From Pacificimonas sp036351775 (GTDB lineage: Bacteria > Pseudomonadota > Alphaproteobacteria > Sphingomonadales > Sphingomonadaceae): DNA of 64,000 nucleotides. Shown one piece after another: positions 43,441-51,987 of the stretch. The position numbers and the translations under genes are program-made. The first letter of the stretch is position 1. Each line of letters begins with the position of its first letter. Location: positions 1-64,000 of the forward strand of contig JAZBPX010000066.1 of assembly GCA_036351775.1 (NCBI GenBank), given 5' to 3'. The notes under the pieces are model-generated. The model was not told where the DNA came from and ran no database searches. It was given only the letters and a program-made list of their open reading frames with translations.

Positions 43441-44226
43441 CTAGATCTGGCGTTCGACGACCAACTTCTTGATCTCGGCAATCGCCTTGGCCGGGTTCAG
43501 GCCCTTTGGGCAGACGTTCGAACAGTTCATGATCGTGTGGCAGCGATACAGGCGGAACGGATCTTCGAGCTGGTCCAGGCGCTCGTCCGCCAGTTCGTCG
43601 CGCGAATCCGCCAGCCAGCGATACGCCTGCAGGAGGATCGCGGGGCCAAGAAACTTGTCCTGGTTCCACCAGTAGCTGGGGCAACCCGTCGAACAGCAGG
43701 CACACAGGATACATTCGTAAAGGCCGTCCAGCTCCTCGCGCTGTTCGGGTGACTGGATGCGCTCCTTGCCAGCGGGCGCCGGGGTCTTCGTCTTCAACCA
43801 CGGCTCGATAGCGGCATATTGCGCGTAGAAGTGCTTGAAATCGGGAACCAGGTCCTTGACCACTTCCATCGCGGGTAGCGGCGTGATCCGGATCGTCCCG
43901 CGCAGGCCTTCGATTGGCTGGATACAGGCGAGCGTGTTCGTCCCGGCGACATTCATTGAGCAGGAGCCGCAGATCCCCTCGCGGCAGGACCGGCGAAACG
44001 TCAGCGTCGGATCGATCTCGTTCTTGATCTTGATCAGCGCGTCGAGGACCATCGGCCCGCAGTCATCCATATCGACGACATACTTGTCGAAACGCGGATT
44101 CTCATCGTCATCCGGCGACCAGCGGTAGATCTCGAACGTCGCGGTATTCTTTGCACTATCGGGCGCCGGATAGGTCCGCGCCTTTCCGGTCATGCGGCTG
44201 TGGGCGGGAAGTGCAAACTGGGCCAT
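43441..44226 (-). CDS. sdhB: Succinate dehydrogenase iron-sulfur subunit
   Basis: 261 aa. The 2Fe-2S ligands are CREGICGSC and a downstream Cys; the 4Fe-4S ligands are CILCACCSTGCP and the 3Fe-4S ligands CSNVCPKGLNP. The start at 44226 (MAQFALPAHSRM...) is conserved. It transfers electrons from SdhA to quinone in complex II. The other Sdh subunits are not adjacent: the gene sits between the TonB-domain gene and a histidine kinase gene on the same strand. Confidence 0.95.
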   Translation of the reverse strand: MAQFALPAHSRMTGKARTYPAPDSAKNTATFEIYRWSPDDDENPRFDKYVVDMDDCGPMVLDALIKIKNEIDPTLTFRRSCREGICGSCSMNVAGTNTLACIQPIEGLRGTIRITPLPAMEVVKDLVPDFKHFYAQYAAIEPWLKTKTPAPAGKERIQSPEQREELDGLYECILCACCSTGCPSYWWNQDKFLGPAILLQAYRWLADSRDELADERLDQLEDPFRLYRCHTIMNCSNVCPKGLNPAKAIAEIKKLVVERQI

Positions 44227-44323
44227 AGGTTCCTCGGCGCTGCGATAGCTTTCCGGTGCCAATAGACGGACAGCGCCCTCCCTCGCAACCTCCGAGCGGC
44301 GGGGCGGGGCAAGGTGCCGCGCG

Positions 44324-45025
44324 TCAGGTGCGCCGAGGCAGGGCGATGGCAACCGTGCAGCCGCCAGTCCTCGGCTCCTCGATCGTCACATCGCCGCCGA
44401 TCGAGCGCACATAATGGCGGGCCAGCGCAAGGCCGAGGCCCATGCCATCCCGGTCGCTCTTCAGACGCTCGAACCGGGTGAACGCGCGCTCCCGGTCCTT
44501 TTTTGCGATCCCCGGGCCCTCGTCGGAAATGAACAGCGTCACGGTCGAATCCGTCTGTGCCGTCTCGACAAGAAGCGTCGAACCGTCCGGAGAGAATTTC
44601 GAACCGTTCGCGAGGATGTTCAGCGCGACCTGCCGAAGCTGCGACGGCGAACCCGCAACGCGCACGGTGCCACGGCCATCCTCCGGCCATGATAGCGTCT
44701 GACCGCGCGCCGCCGCCGTCGGCTCGAACAGCCCAATCACCTTGCTTCGCAGCACAGCCAGGACGGTCGGCCCGCTATCGTCGCTTGGTTTGCTGGCGGC
44801 GAGCGCGCCGATCACCTCTTCCAGATGCCGCGATGCCGCTGCGATGGCGGCCGTGAACCCGGCATAGGGGCCCGCGCCGGACAGCGCCCCGGCCCGGTCG
44901 ATGGACTCGGCAAGCGCCGCGATGTCGCCGCTGCTTTCCAGGAACCGCCGCTCCAGCGCCGATACGGGTACCGCTTCGCCCGTGGTCGTCTTTCGCCGCC
45001 GCGTCGTACTCAGGTCGAGAAGCAT
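44324..45025 (-). CDS. Histidine kinase-like ATPase
   Basis: 233 aa. The C-terminal HATPase domain is well preserved: N-box in LRQVALNILANGSKFSPDGS, G1 DEGPGI, G2 GMGLGLALARHYV. The N-terminal half contains a helical pair, but no classic HELRTPL dimerisation/phosphoacceptor motif is visible; RHLEEVIG is the closest His. No membrane or sensor domain is present, so it is cytosolic. The start at 45025 (MLLDLSTTRR) follows the DUF2336-like gene by 14 nt. It may form a phosphorelay with the nearby Hpt protein. Confidence 0.8.
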   Translation of the reverse strand: MLLDLSTTRRRKTTTGEAVPVSALERRFLESSGDIAALAESIDRAGALSGAGPYAGFTAAIAAASRHLEEVIGALAASKPSDDSGPTVLAVLRSKVIGLFEPTAAARGQTLSWPEDGRGTVRVAGSPSQLRQVALNILANGSKFSPDGSTLLVETAQTDSTVTLFISDEGPGIAKKDRERAFTRFERLKSDRDGMGLGLALARHYVRSIGGDVTIEEPRTGGCTVAIALPRRT

Positions 45026-45039
45026 TGAGGCGCCCTCGC

Positions 45040-46122
45040 CTACAACCGGCCGCTGGCGCTGCGATACCGCGGGTCGAGGCGCCACCACTCGAGCGCCGCT
45101 TTCCCGTGGGCCCGGTCGAACGCGGAACGGGCGCTGCGCACACTCTCACGAGCCGCCGATACAGACGATGCCTGCCCCGTCGCCGTTCGTAGGAGGGCAA
45201 GCGTGCGCTCAACCACCGGTTCGGACAGGCCCGCACCGCTGAGAAGAGCGATCTGGGCGTCGGTTTCCCCGCGTATCAGGACGACCCATGCCGTGCCGGT
45301 CGATACTTCCGCACGCACGGCAAGCATGGTGATCGCAAGGAGAAGCTCGCCCTCCGCAAGCAGCCTCAGGGGAAGGCTGTCGGTCAGCTCGTCCCGCTCG
45401 GCCAACCGTTGCGCCAGCAGCACGCACAGATGCTGGGCCGCCCGGAGAATGTCGCGTTCAGCGAGGATTCGCTCCGCAGACGCGGCGAGCGCCGCTTCGG
45501 TCGCCAGATCACGGCCGCTGCCAAGTTCCGCCGCCAGCAGCCAGTGCAGATCGGCGGCGATATCGCCTGGCAACTCCTCGGCCAGCAGGCGCGGCGGCTC
45601 TGCGCGCCGCAGCTTCATCAGCCGGGACAGGGCCAGCCCCCGCCTCCGCACCTCCGGATCGTCATGCTTCTGAAGGGCTTCAAACGGCCGGTCGCCGCTC
45701 GTCGGCTCGCCTAGAGCGATATTGTCGGCACTGAGTTTCGCCAGAGCGTCTTCGACACCATGTTCTTCCGCGCGGTGAAACAGCGCGGCAACGAGCGCCG
45801 GATCGCGCAGCACCTCGTGGCCAATCAGTCGCGCAACGGCGGCGCTCAGATCGAGCGCCTTGCCGAAGTCCTCGACATCGTAAACCAGCCGCTCGCCAAT
45901 GGAGAATAACAGGCCTTCTAGGCACGCCAGCGCAGCCGAGCGCAGGCGGTCCGTCACGACGGGAAGCGTCCGGTCGAACAGCGTGTCGGGATAACTGCCA
46001 AAGGCAACCGGCGGCAGGCCCGCACGCCGTAGGCGCATTGCCTCAGGCGAGACGGAGGCAGAATCCGGCTGCCCGAGCCGGTCCGCGGCATTGCCGTCCG
46101 GCTGCTCTTGATCCTCCGTCAC
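45040..46122 (-). CDS. DUF2336-like all-helical protein
   Basis: 360 aa from a GTG start. GGAGAGG sits 7 nt before GTG at 46122; the in-frame TTG at 46128 lies too close to it. The sequence is predicted almost entirely alpha-helical (Leu/Ala/Arg-rich), with repeats such as LAERDELTDSLPLRLLAEGELLLAI. This layout resembles DUF2336 proteins, which are found next to signalling genes in Alphaproteobacteria, but the similarity is by general pattern only. It is upstream of the histidine kinase in the same operon. Confidence 0.65.
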   Translation of the reverse strand: MTEDQEQPDGNAADRLGQPDSASVSPEAMRLRRAGLPPVAFGSYPDTLFDRTLPVVTDRLRSAALACLEGLLFSIGERLVYDVEDFGKALDLSAAVARLIGHEVLRDPALVAALFHRAEEHGVEDALAKLSADNIALGEPTSGDRPFEALQKHDDPEVRRRGLALSRLMKLRRAEPPRLLAEELPGDIAADLHWLLAAELGSGRDLATEAALAASAERILAERDILRAAQHLCVLLAQRLAERDELTDSLPLRLLAEGELLLAITMLAVRAEVSTGTAWVVLIRGETDAQIALLSGAGLSEPVVERTLALLRTATGQASSVSAARESVRSARSAFDRAHGKAALEWWRLDPRYRSASGRL

Positions 46123-46215
46123 GCGCAAACCTCTCCACGGCGATTGCGCGCGCAGAGTAAGGGAGCAGCCCTTTCGAAACGGATAACGGTGCCAGCGGGC
46201 GGTCCGCCGAACGGA

Positions 46216-46512
46216 CTATGCGGCGACCGCATCTCCGAATTCGGCCGCGAAGGTCTCATCGATCTCAACGATAAGGTCTGCGCGGCGCGCGGGGTCGCGC
46301 TCGGCCGCCGCGGCCAGCTTGGCAAGCCGGTCGGAGCCGATCGCCAGCGCACCGCCCTTGAGGCGATGGGCGAACAAACGAAGCTGGTCATCCCCCTCGG
46401 CGTTCCTCATGAGCTCGATCGATTTTGCGAGCCCTGACGCCAGGTCGGCCACGAGTTGCCGCAGCAATTCCTCGTCACCTCCTGCGATTTCCCGCAAAGC
46501 GATCGGCACCAT
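46216..46512 (-). CDS. Hpt-domain phosphotransfer protein
   Basis: 98 aa. A four-helix Hpt domain with the phospho-accepting His in LRLFAHRLKGGALAIG (~46). The start at 46512 (MVPIALREI...) is preceded by GGGG; alternative in-frame starts up to 46596 exist and would add a non-conserved leader. It could relay phosphate between a hybrid kinase and a response regulator. It is divergent from the coiled-coil gene at 46609. Confidence 0.82.
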   Translation of the reverse strand: MVPIALREIAGGDEELLRQLVADLASGLAKSIELMRNAEGDDQLRLFAHRLKGGALAIGSDRLAKLAAAAERDPARRADLIVEIDETFAAEFGDAVAA

Positions 46513-46608
46513 CCTCAAAAGCCCCTGGTTGCTGCCATGCACACGGCCCTGTGCACCTGTAGATCGCCTTGGTAACACAGGCACCTGAAAAAACAATGTG
46601 GAACGACC

Positions 46609-48936
46609 ATGAACGCGAACGCCGAGACCGTTTCCGAGACTGAACAGCCCGCCGAGATGCCGCTCGGCGCTGCGGAAACCCTTCAGCCGGCGCGGGATTG
46701 GGAAGATCAGCCCGCAAGGCCGCGCGGTCGCGCCGGGATCGTGATGGCTTCATTGCTTTCGGCGCTGTGGCTAGGGTTCTGCGGCGCGGCGATCTGGCAG
46801 TTGGTTGGCGTGGATGAGCTTGCCCGCGTTGCGCTGACCGAATGGGCAGCGGTCGCTGGCGGTATATTCGCGCCTATCATCGCGATCTGGCTGATCGCGC
46901 TCGTCATCCTGCGCGTCGATCCGGGACGCACACGCTCCTCCCTCGCCGAGATCGAGGCGGCGGAGCGGCGCTTTGCCGAGATGTCGGACTTGATGGCCGC
47001 CCGCCTCGGCAGCATCGACCGCGTGCTCTCCGATACGGCAGCGCAGACCGAGGTCGTCGGCGAACGGCTCGGCCTGTTCGGCAAGGGTTTCGAAGAGACG
47101 ACCGCGCGCAGTCTTGAAACCGGCCGAACGCTCAGCGCCGCGCTGACCGAAGACCGCGAACGTATCGAGGACGCGATAACGGCACTCGCCGATCGCGCCG
47201 ATGAAACGCACAGTCGGCTTCGGGAAGCAGAGGCGCTGGTCCCCGAACTTGCCGCCATGACGGAAAGCGTCGGGCGCGCGCTTCAGGACCATGTCGGGGC
47301 CGCGCAGGAGCGGATGCAGAATGCGCGCCGGATAGCCGAGGAACTCGACGCCTCGAGCCGCGCCGCGGGCGAGGCAGCCCTTGCCAGAACGCGAGACAGC
47401 GAGGCTCTCCTCACCCATGTCGACCAGGCGGCGCGCGACGTCGAGGGCCTGATCGGTGAGCGCAGGTCCGAACTCGCGGCCGCCACCGAACAGGCGATCG
47501 CGCGCGTCGGCGATACGCTCGGCGAACTGCGGACCCAGCTCGACGCCGATGTCGGCCGCTCTCTCGGAGAGGCCGAGCGGCTCCTCGACACCGTGCGCAC
47601 CACAATCGGCACCGAGACCGAAGCGCTGACCGCGGCAACGGAGCGGGCGGGAACCGTGTTCAACGCGGAAACCCGCCGCGCGGCGGACGATGCGCGGCAG
47701 ATCCTCGACATGCTGACGGAGCGCGCCGGACGGTTCAGTGCAGAGGTGGAGGCGGAAACCGGTCGGCTCGGTTCGGCCTTGACTGAATCCGAGGCGCGGG
47801 TGGCCGGCGTAGAGGAGCGGCTCAAAGCCCTTCGCGGGTCGGGCGAAGACGCTGCGGCAACCCTCTCCAGCCTCGACGAGCAGCGGGAACGCCTGGACAG
47901 CGGCATTGCAGCGCTCGCCGGTGCGCTTGGGAGCGTGCGGGAACAGATGGGCGGCGATCTCGGCGAGCTATCCGCAACGCGGCGCGGCGAAGTCGAGGCG
48001 CTCCGCACCGATGTTGAAACCCTTGCCGAGGCGCTGGGCGACCTCCGCCAGCGAACGGCGGAGATCGCCGAACCGGCCCGCGCCGTCCTCGCTGACATCG
48101 AAACCGGCGTTGCCGCGCTCGATGGCAGCGCCGAGCGGATGACCGGCTCGTCGGAAACCCTTCGGCGGGAACTCGCGGAGGCGGAGGCGCTGCTCGGCGC
48201 AGTACGCCTCCAGTCCGAGGACACCGCCCTCGAAGCCTCGAGCAAGCTGATCGAGGCGCTTGGCCGGGTTCGGGAGGTTGCCGACCAGGCGGCGCAGTCG
48301 GTCCGCTCAACGCTCGGCGGCGTCGTCGGCGAGGCTGTCGCGGCGCTTGAAACGGCGAGCGGCGAGGCGGTGCAGGCGGCGGTCAGCGGCCCGGTTCGCG
48401 GCGAGATCGAACGGCTGGAGGATGCCTCCCGCCGCTCTGCCGATGCGGCGCAGGGCGCAGCCGAACGCCTGTCCCGTTCGCTCGTCTCGGTTGCCGAAAC
48501 CGCAGCGGCGGTCGAGGCCCGGGTCGCCGAGGCCAATGACCAGTTCGAGGCGGCGCAGAAGCGCGACCTTTCCGAACAGTCAAACCTTCTCATGGAGGCG
48601 CTGAACTCCCACGCCATCGACATCACGAAGGCCATGTCCGCCGAAGTGACCGAACAGTCATGGTCGGCCTACCTCGGCGGCGACCGGTCGATCTTTACCC
48701 GCCGCGCCTCGCGCCTAGTCGAGCAAGCCGAGGTGAAACGCGTTGCAAGGCTCTTCGAGGAAGAGCCGGAGTTCCGCGACGGCGTCCGGCAGTATATCGC
48801 CGATTTCGAGACCATGCTTCGCCGGGTGATGCAGGACCGGCAGGGCAATTCGCTGTCGGTCGCGCTCCTGTCCTCGGATGTCGGCCGTCTTTACGTCGCC
48901 CTTGCACAGGCAACCGAGCGCCTGCGGAAGGATTAA
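46609..48936 (+). CDS. Coiled-coil membrane protein, TipN-like
   Basis: 775 aa. Two transmembrane helices lie at ~45-68 and ~80-103, then ~570 residues of coiled coil (Ala/Glu/Arg-rich heptads, starting TRSSLAEIEAAERRFAEM). The conserved C-terminal ~90 residues include WSAYLGGDRSIFTRRASRLVEQAE and FRDGVRQYIADFETMLRRV. Caulobacter TipN, a new-pole landmark, has the same layout (two N-terminal helices plus long coiled coil). The assignment is by architecture and remembered C-terminal similarity, not by alignment. The neighbouring Hpt and kinase genes fit a polarity context. Confidence 0.65.
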   Translation: MNANAETVSETEQPAEMPLGAAETLQPARDWEDQPARPRGRAGIVMASLLSALWLGFCGAAIWQLVGVDELARVALTEWAAVAGGIFAPIIAIWLIALVILRVDPGRTRSSLAEIEAAERRFAEMSDLMAARLGSIDRVLSDTAAQTEVVGERLGLFGKGFEETTARSLETGRTLSAALTEDRERIEDAITALADRADETHSRLREAEALVPELAAMTESVGRALQDHVGAAQERMQNARRIAEELDASSRAAGEAALARTRDSEALLTHVDQAARDVEGLIGERRSELAAATEQAIARVGDTLGELRTQLDADVGRSLGEAERLLDTVRTTIGTETEALTAATERAGTVFNAETRRAADDARQILDMLTERAGRFSAEVEAETGRLGSALTESEARVAGVEERLKALRGSGEDAAATLSSLDEQRERLDSGIAALAGALGSVREQMGGDLGELSATRRGEVEALRTDVETLAEALGDLRQRTAEIAEPARAVLADIETGVAALDGSAERMTGSSETLRRELAEAEALLGAVRLQSEDTALEASSKLIEALGRVREVADQAAQSVRSTLGGVVGEAVAALETASGEAVQAAVSGPVRGEIERLEDASRRSADAAQGAAERLSRSLVSVAETAAAVEARVAEANDQFEAAQKRDLSEQSNLLMEALNSHAIDITKAMSAEVTEQSWSAYLGGDRSIFTRRASRLVEQAEVKRVARLFEEEPEFRDGVRQYIADFETMLRRVMQDRQGNSLSVALLSSDVGRLYVALAQATERLRKD

Positions 48937-48940
48937 CGGC

Positions 48941-49201
48941 CTAGCGCATCAATTCCAGCGCCCGCAGGTCGATGATCCCAGCCTCGGTCGCGTAATAGAA
49001 CAGGCCAAAGACGATCGCGGCCAGCACCGTGGCCCACGCCATCTTCTTGAAGAGCAGCGGATGAACCGGCGCGCTGTCCGCCTGCCCCGGCACCTTCGCC
49101 GTCCCCTCCTCATCGGCCGTACGAATGCCGAAGGGAAGCGTGACGAACACGCATAACACCCAGATCAGGAAGTAGATCGCCAGCGCACTGAACCAGCCCA
49201 T
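48941..49201 (-). CDS. DUF1467 family membrane protein
   Basis: 86 aa with two transmembrane helices (~5-22 and ~55-75). LPFGIRTADEEG is the signature motif of DUF1467. In Alphaproteobacteria this gene commonly follows rnj and the nuo-birA-coaX block, as here (18 nt downstream of the rnj stop). Function unknown. It is convergent with the coiled-coil gene, with only 4 nt between them. Confidence 0.9.
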   Translation of the reverse strand: MGWFSALAIYFLIWVLCVFVTLPFGIRTADEEGTAKVPGQADSAPVHPLLFKKMAWATVLAAIVFGLFYYATEAGIIDLRALELMR

Positions 49202-49219
49202 CGCCCTGTTCCCTTCGCC

Positions 49220-50881
49220 TTAAAGCCTGACCGTGCTGACCTTGGTCAGCGGCTTCTTTCCGGTCCATTCGCGCGCCATGCGGCGAACAGCGACCCGGAC
49301 GGCTTCTGCAAGATCGTCGTCGGACTTCGAGCCCGCTTTCTTCACCGCACCCTTTGCCGCATCGACCAGCTCGTCGTGAAACTCCACCCGCTCTTCTTCG
49401 ACGGGCACCCCTTCGATCTGGAAGACCGGGTCGGCGGCGAGCTTCGCGCCCTTCATGACCAGCGTCACGCCAATCCAGCCATTCTGCTGAAGGCGGCGGC
49501 GGCCGACGATCGTGTCGCCGTCGGCGGGCACGATTACATCGCCGTCAAGGACGAGGCGGCCATGCTCCTCGTAGCTGACGATCTCCGGCTTTCCGGGTGC
49601 CAGCCGGATCGCGGTTCCGTTCATCGGCACGACCTGGTGCGGGACGCCGACGCGCTCGGCGAGCCGCGCATGCGCCTCCATGTGCCGCCGCTCACCGTGG
49701 ACCGGGATCGAGATTTCCGGCCGGATCCAGTCGTACATCTTTTCCAGCTCAGGAATGCCCGGATGGCCGGAGACGTGAACATGCGCCTGCCGCTCGGTGA
49801 CGATCTTCACCCCGGCGGTTGCCAGCGCGTTCTGGACAACACCGATGCCGACTTCGTTGCCCGGTATTTCCTTCGACGAATACACAACCGTATCGCCGCG
49901 TTCGAGCTTGATGCGCGGGTGGCTGCCCTCGGCAATGCGGCTGAGCGCGGCGCGCGGTTCGCCCTGCGTACCCGTACACAGGATCAGCACCTGATCGCGC
50001 GGCAGGTCCATCGCCGCCTCTTCGCGAATGGGCTTTGGAAAATCGAGGAGATAGTCATTGGCCTGCGCCACCTCGAGCATCCGGTGCATCGACCGCCCGA
50101 CCAGGCAAAGCTGGCGGTTCGTCGCCTTGGCAATCTCACCGACCGTCTTCAGCCGCGCGACGTTCGAGGCAAATGTCGTGACAACGACGCGGCCATCCTC
50201 CTCGCGGATGACCTCCTCGAGACCCGCGCGCACATCGGTTTCACTGCCGGACGCGCGCGGATTGAAGACATTCGTGCTGTCGCCGACCAGCGCGAGGATT
50301 CCCTCATCGCCGATTGCCCTGAGTTCGGCGGGAGTCGTCGGGTCGCCGGTGACGGGCTTGTCGTCCAGCTTCCAGTCTCCGGTGTGGAAAACCTTGCCGT
50401 GCGGCGTCTCGATCAAAAGGGCGTTGCCCTCCAGGATCGAGTGCGCCAGCGGAATATAGGTCAGGCCGAAGGGACCGATGGAGAAATCCGTATTCTCCTC
50501 AACGATGTTGATCTCGATCTCGTCGAGAATGCCTTCTTCCTGCAGCTTCTTCGCGATCAGGCCGGCCGTGAACTTGGTCGCGTAAAGCGGCACGCCGAGG
50601 TCTTCGACCAGGTAGGGGATCGCGCCAATATGGTCCTCGTGACCATGGGTCAGCACGACCGCGAGCAGGTCCTTTCGGCGTTTCTCGATGAAGCCGAGGT
50701 CGGGCAGCACCAGGTCGACACCGGGATAGGCGGGGTCTGAGAAGGTCATGCCGAGGTCGACCATGATCCACTTGCCAGCCGTGCCGTACAGATTGACGTT
50801 CATGCCAATCTCGCCCGACCCGCCAAGAGGCAGGAAGATGAGTTCGTTCTTTGGGGTCAAAAATTCAGTCTTTCGTTTCAC
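49220..50881 (-). CDS. rnj: Ribonuclease J
   Basis: 553 aa from a GTG start. Metallo-beta-lactamase motif THGHEDHIG (~75-83), the beta-CASP block and the C-terminal RNase J domain are present, with VSGHPGIPELEKMYDWI near residue 370. It is a 5'-3' exo- and endoribonuclease in RNA processing. The GTG at 50881 is preceded by AAGGAGGGGAAA, which belongs to a palindromic repeat; a TTG at 50863 is an alternative start. The gene is downstream of coaX. Confidence 0.93.
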   Translation of the reverse strand: MKRKTEFLTPKNELIFLPLGGSGEIGMNVNLYGTAGKWIMVDLGMTFSDPAYPGVDLVLPDLGFIEKRRKDLLAVVLTHGHEDHIGAIPYLVEDLGVPLYATKFTAGLIAKKLQEEGILDEIEINIVEENTDFSIGPFGLTYIPLAHSILEGNALLIETPHGKVFHTGDWKLDDKPVTGDPTTPAELRAIGDEGILALVGDSTNVFNPRASGSETDVRAGLEEVIREEDGRVVVTTFASNVARLKTVGEIAKATNRQLCLVGRSMHRMLEVAQANDYLLDFPKPIREEAAMDLPRDQVLILCTGTQGEPRAALSRIAEGSHPRIKLERGDTVVYSSKEIPGNEVGIGVVQNALATAGVKIVTERQAHVHVSGHPGIPELEKMYDWIRPEISIPVHGERRHMEAHARLAERVGVPHQVVPMNGTAIRLAPGKPEIVSYEEHGRLVLDGDVIVPADGDTIVGRRRLQQNGWIGVTLVMKGAKLAADPVFQIEGVPVEEERVEFHDELVDAAKGAVKKAGSKSDDDLAEAVRVAVRRMAREWTGKKPLTKVSTVRL

Positions 50882-51004
50882 TTTCCCCTCCTTCTCAAGG
50901 AGGGGTAGGGGTGGTTTGCGAAGCGAAAGCTTCGCCGCGAGCGTCCGCTCGCCTTGTCGTTTGGATCCCCACCCCTGCCCCTCCCCATGAGGGAGGGGAA
51001 AAGA
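50882..51004. repeat. Palindromic repeat type D (GGGAGGGG...)
   Basis: The left arm TCCCCTCCTTCTCAAGGAGG and right arm TCCCCATGAGGGAGGGGA are local palindromes ~75 bp apart. A second full copy lies at 55870-55997. The rnj-proximal end supplies a Shine-Dalgarno-like AAGGAGGGG. Confidence 0.8.
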
Positions 51005-51014
51005 CAGAGGTCAA

Positions 51015-51779
51015 TCAGTTCCGTTCTGAAATCAGCGCCAGCCCGCGAACCGTCAGGTCCGAATCGATGCGCTGAATGATATTCGTATGTTCCTTGAATA
51101 TGGGGGCGAGGCCGCCCGTCGCAATACACGTCATGTCGCGGCCCGCCTCCTTGCGAATGCGTGTCACCAGCCCCTCGATCAGGCCGATATAGCCGAAGAA
51201 GATGCCGGACTGCATCGCGTTCACCGTCCCCTTCGCCCACGCCTTGCCATCGGGCGGCGGCGCGACGGAAATGCGCGGCAGCTGCGCCGAGGCCGCATAG
51301 AGGGCATCGACGGCGAGGTTGATGCCCGGCGCGATCACGCCGCCCGCATAGGCACCGCCCGTGACGATGTCGAAGGTGGTGGCCGTGCCGAAATCGACGA
51401 TGATCAGATCATCGCCATGTTCGGCATAGGCGGCCGCCGAGTTCACGAGCCGGTCCGCGCCCACTTCGTTCGGATTGGGAACATCGATGCCGATGCCGAG
51501 GTCGAGGTCTTTCGTCACGAACAGCGGCTCGGTACCGAAATGATCGTGGCCGAGGCGTCTGATATTGAAGATCACGGTCGGCACGACGGTGGAGGCGAGC
51601 ATGCGATGAATCATGCCCCTTTCGATGCCGTTCATCGCGAAATGCTGCGCCAGGAACGCCATATATTCATCGCCCGTGCGGTCCGCCATCGTGCGCATGC
51701 GCCAACGGTGGCGAACTTCGCCCCCCTCGATCAGGGCAAAGACCGTATTGGTATTGCCAACGTCGATAGCGAACAGCAT
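51015..51779 (-). CDS. coaX: Type III pantothenate kinase
   Basis: 254 aa. LFAIDVGNTNTVFALIEGG is the ASKHA phosphate-binding signature. GADRLVNSAAAY, DFGTATTFDIV, GGVIAPGIN and CIATGGLAPIF follow in the family order. It phosphorylates pantothenate in the first step of CoA synthesis. The gene lies between birA and rnj as in many Alphaproteobacteria. A 208-bp gap with a repeat separates it from birA. Confidence 0.95.
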   Translation of the reverse strand: MLFAIDVGNTNTVFALIEGGEVRHRWRMRTMADRTGDEYMAFLAQHFAMNGIERGMIHRMLASTVVPTVIFNIRRLGHDHFGTEPLFVTKDLDLGIGIDVPNPNEVGADRLVNSAAAYAEHGDDLIIVDFGTATTFDIVTGGAYAGGVIAPGINLAVDALYAASAQLPRISVAPPPDGKAWAKGTVNAMQSGIFFGYIGLIEGLVTRIRKEAGRDMTCIATGGLAPIFKEHTNIIQRIDSDLTVRGLALISERN

Positions 51780-51810
51780 CAGGCGCTCCGGACGCGCGGC
51801 GCGCGGCGCT

Positions 51811-51862
51811 GTAGGTCACACTGGGTCACACCTCCACGCGTGCGCGCGTACCCGTGCGCGTG
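51811..51862. repeat. Second copy of the GTGTGACCC repeat, inverted
   Basis: 51814-51832 is the exact reverse complement of 1033-1051 (19 bp). Like the first copy it adjoins an alternating CG/TG tract (51836-51862). It is located in the 208-bp gap between birA and coaX; the rest of that gap is G/C-rich with no ORF or hairpin I can identify. Confidence 0.65.
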
Positions 51863-51987
51863 AGAGAGGCGGACCACCAGGCGGCGGACCGCAGCGGCGG
51901 ACGGGGGGACGGGACGGCGGGTTATCGGCATGGCTGCCACCGGGTCTCAACTCTGCTCCTATTTTGCAAGCGAAACCCGGGCACGGC

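Noticed and set aside
47283..48635. Long Ser/Arg-rich ORF antisense to the coiled-coil gene
   Set aside because: Its composition is the expected mirror of a GC-rich Ala/Glu/Arg coiled coil; no RBS or family match.
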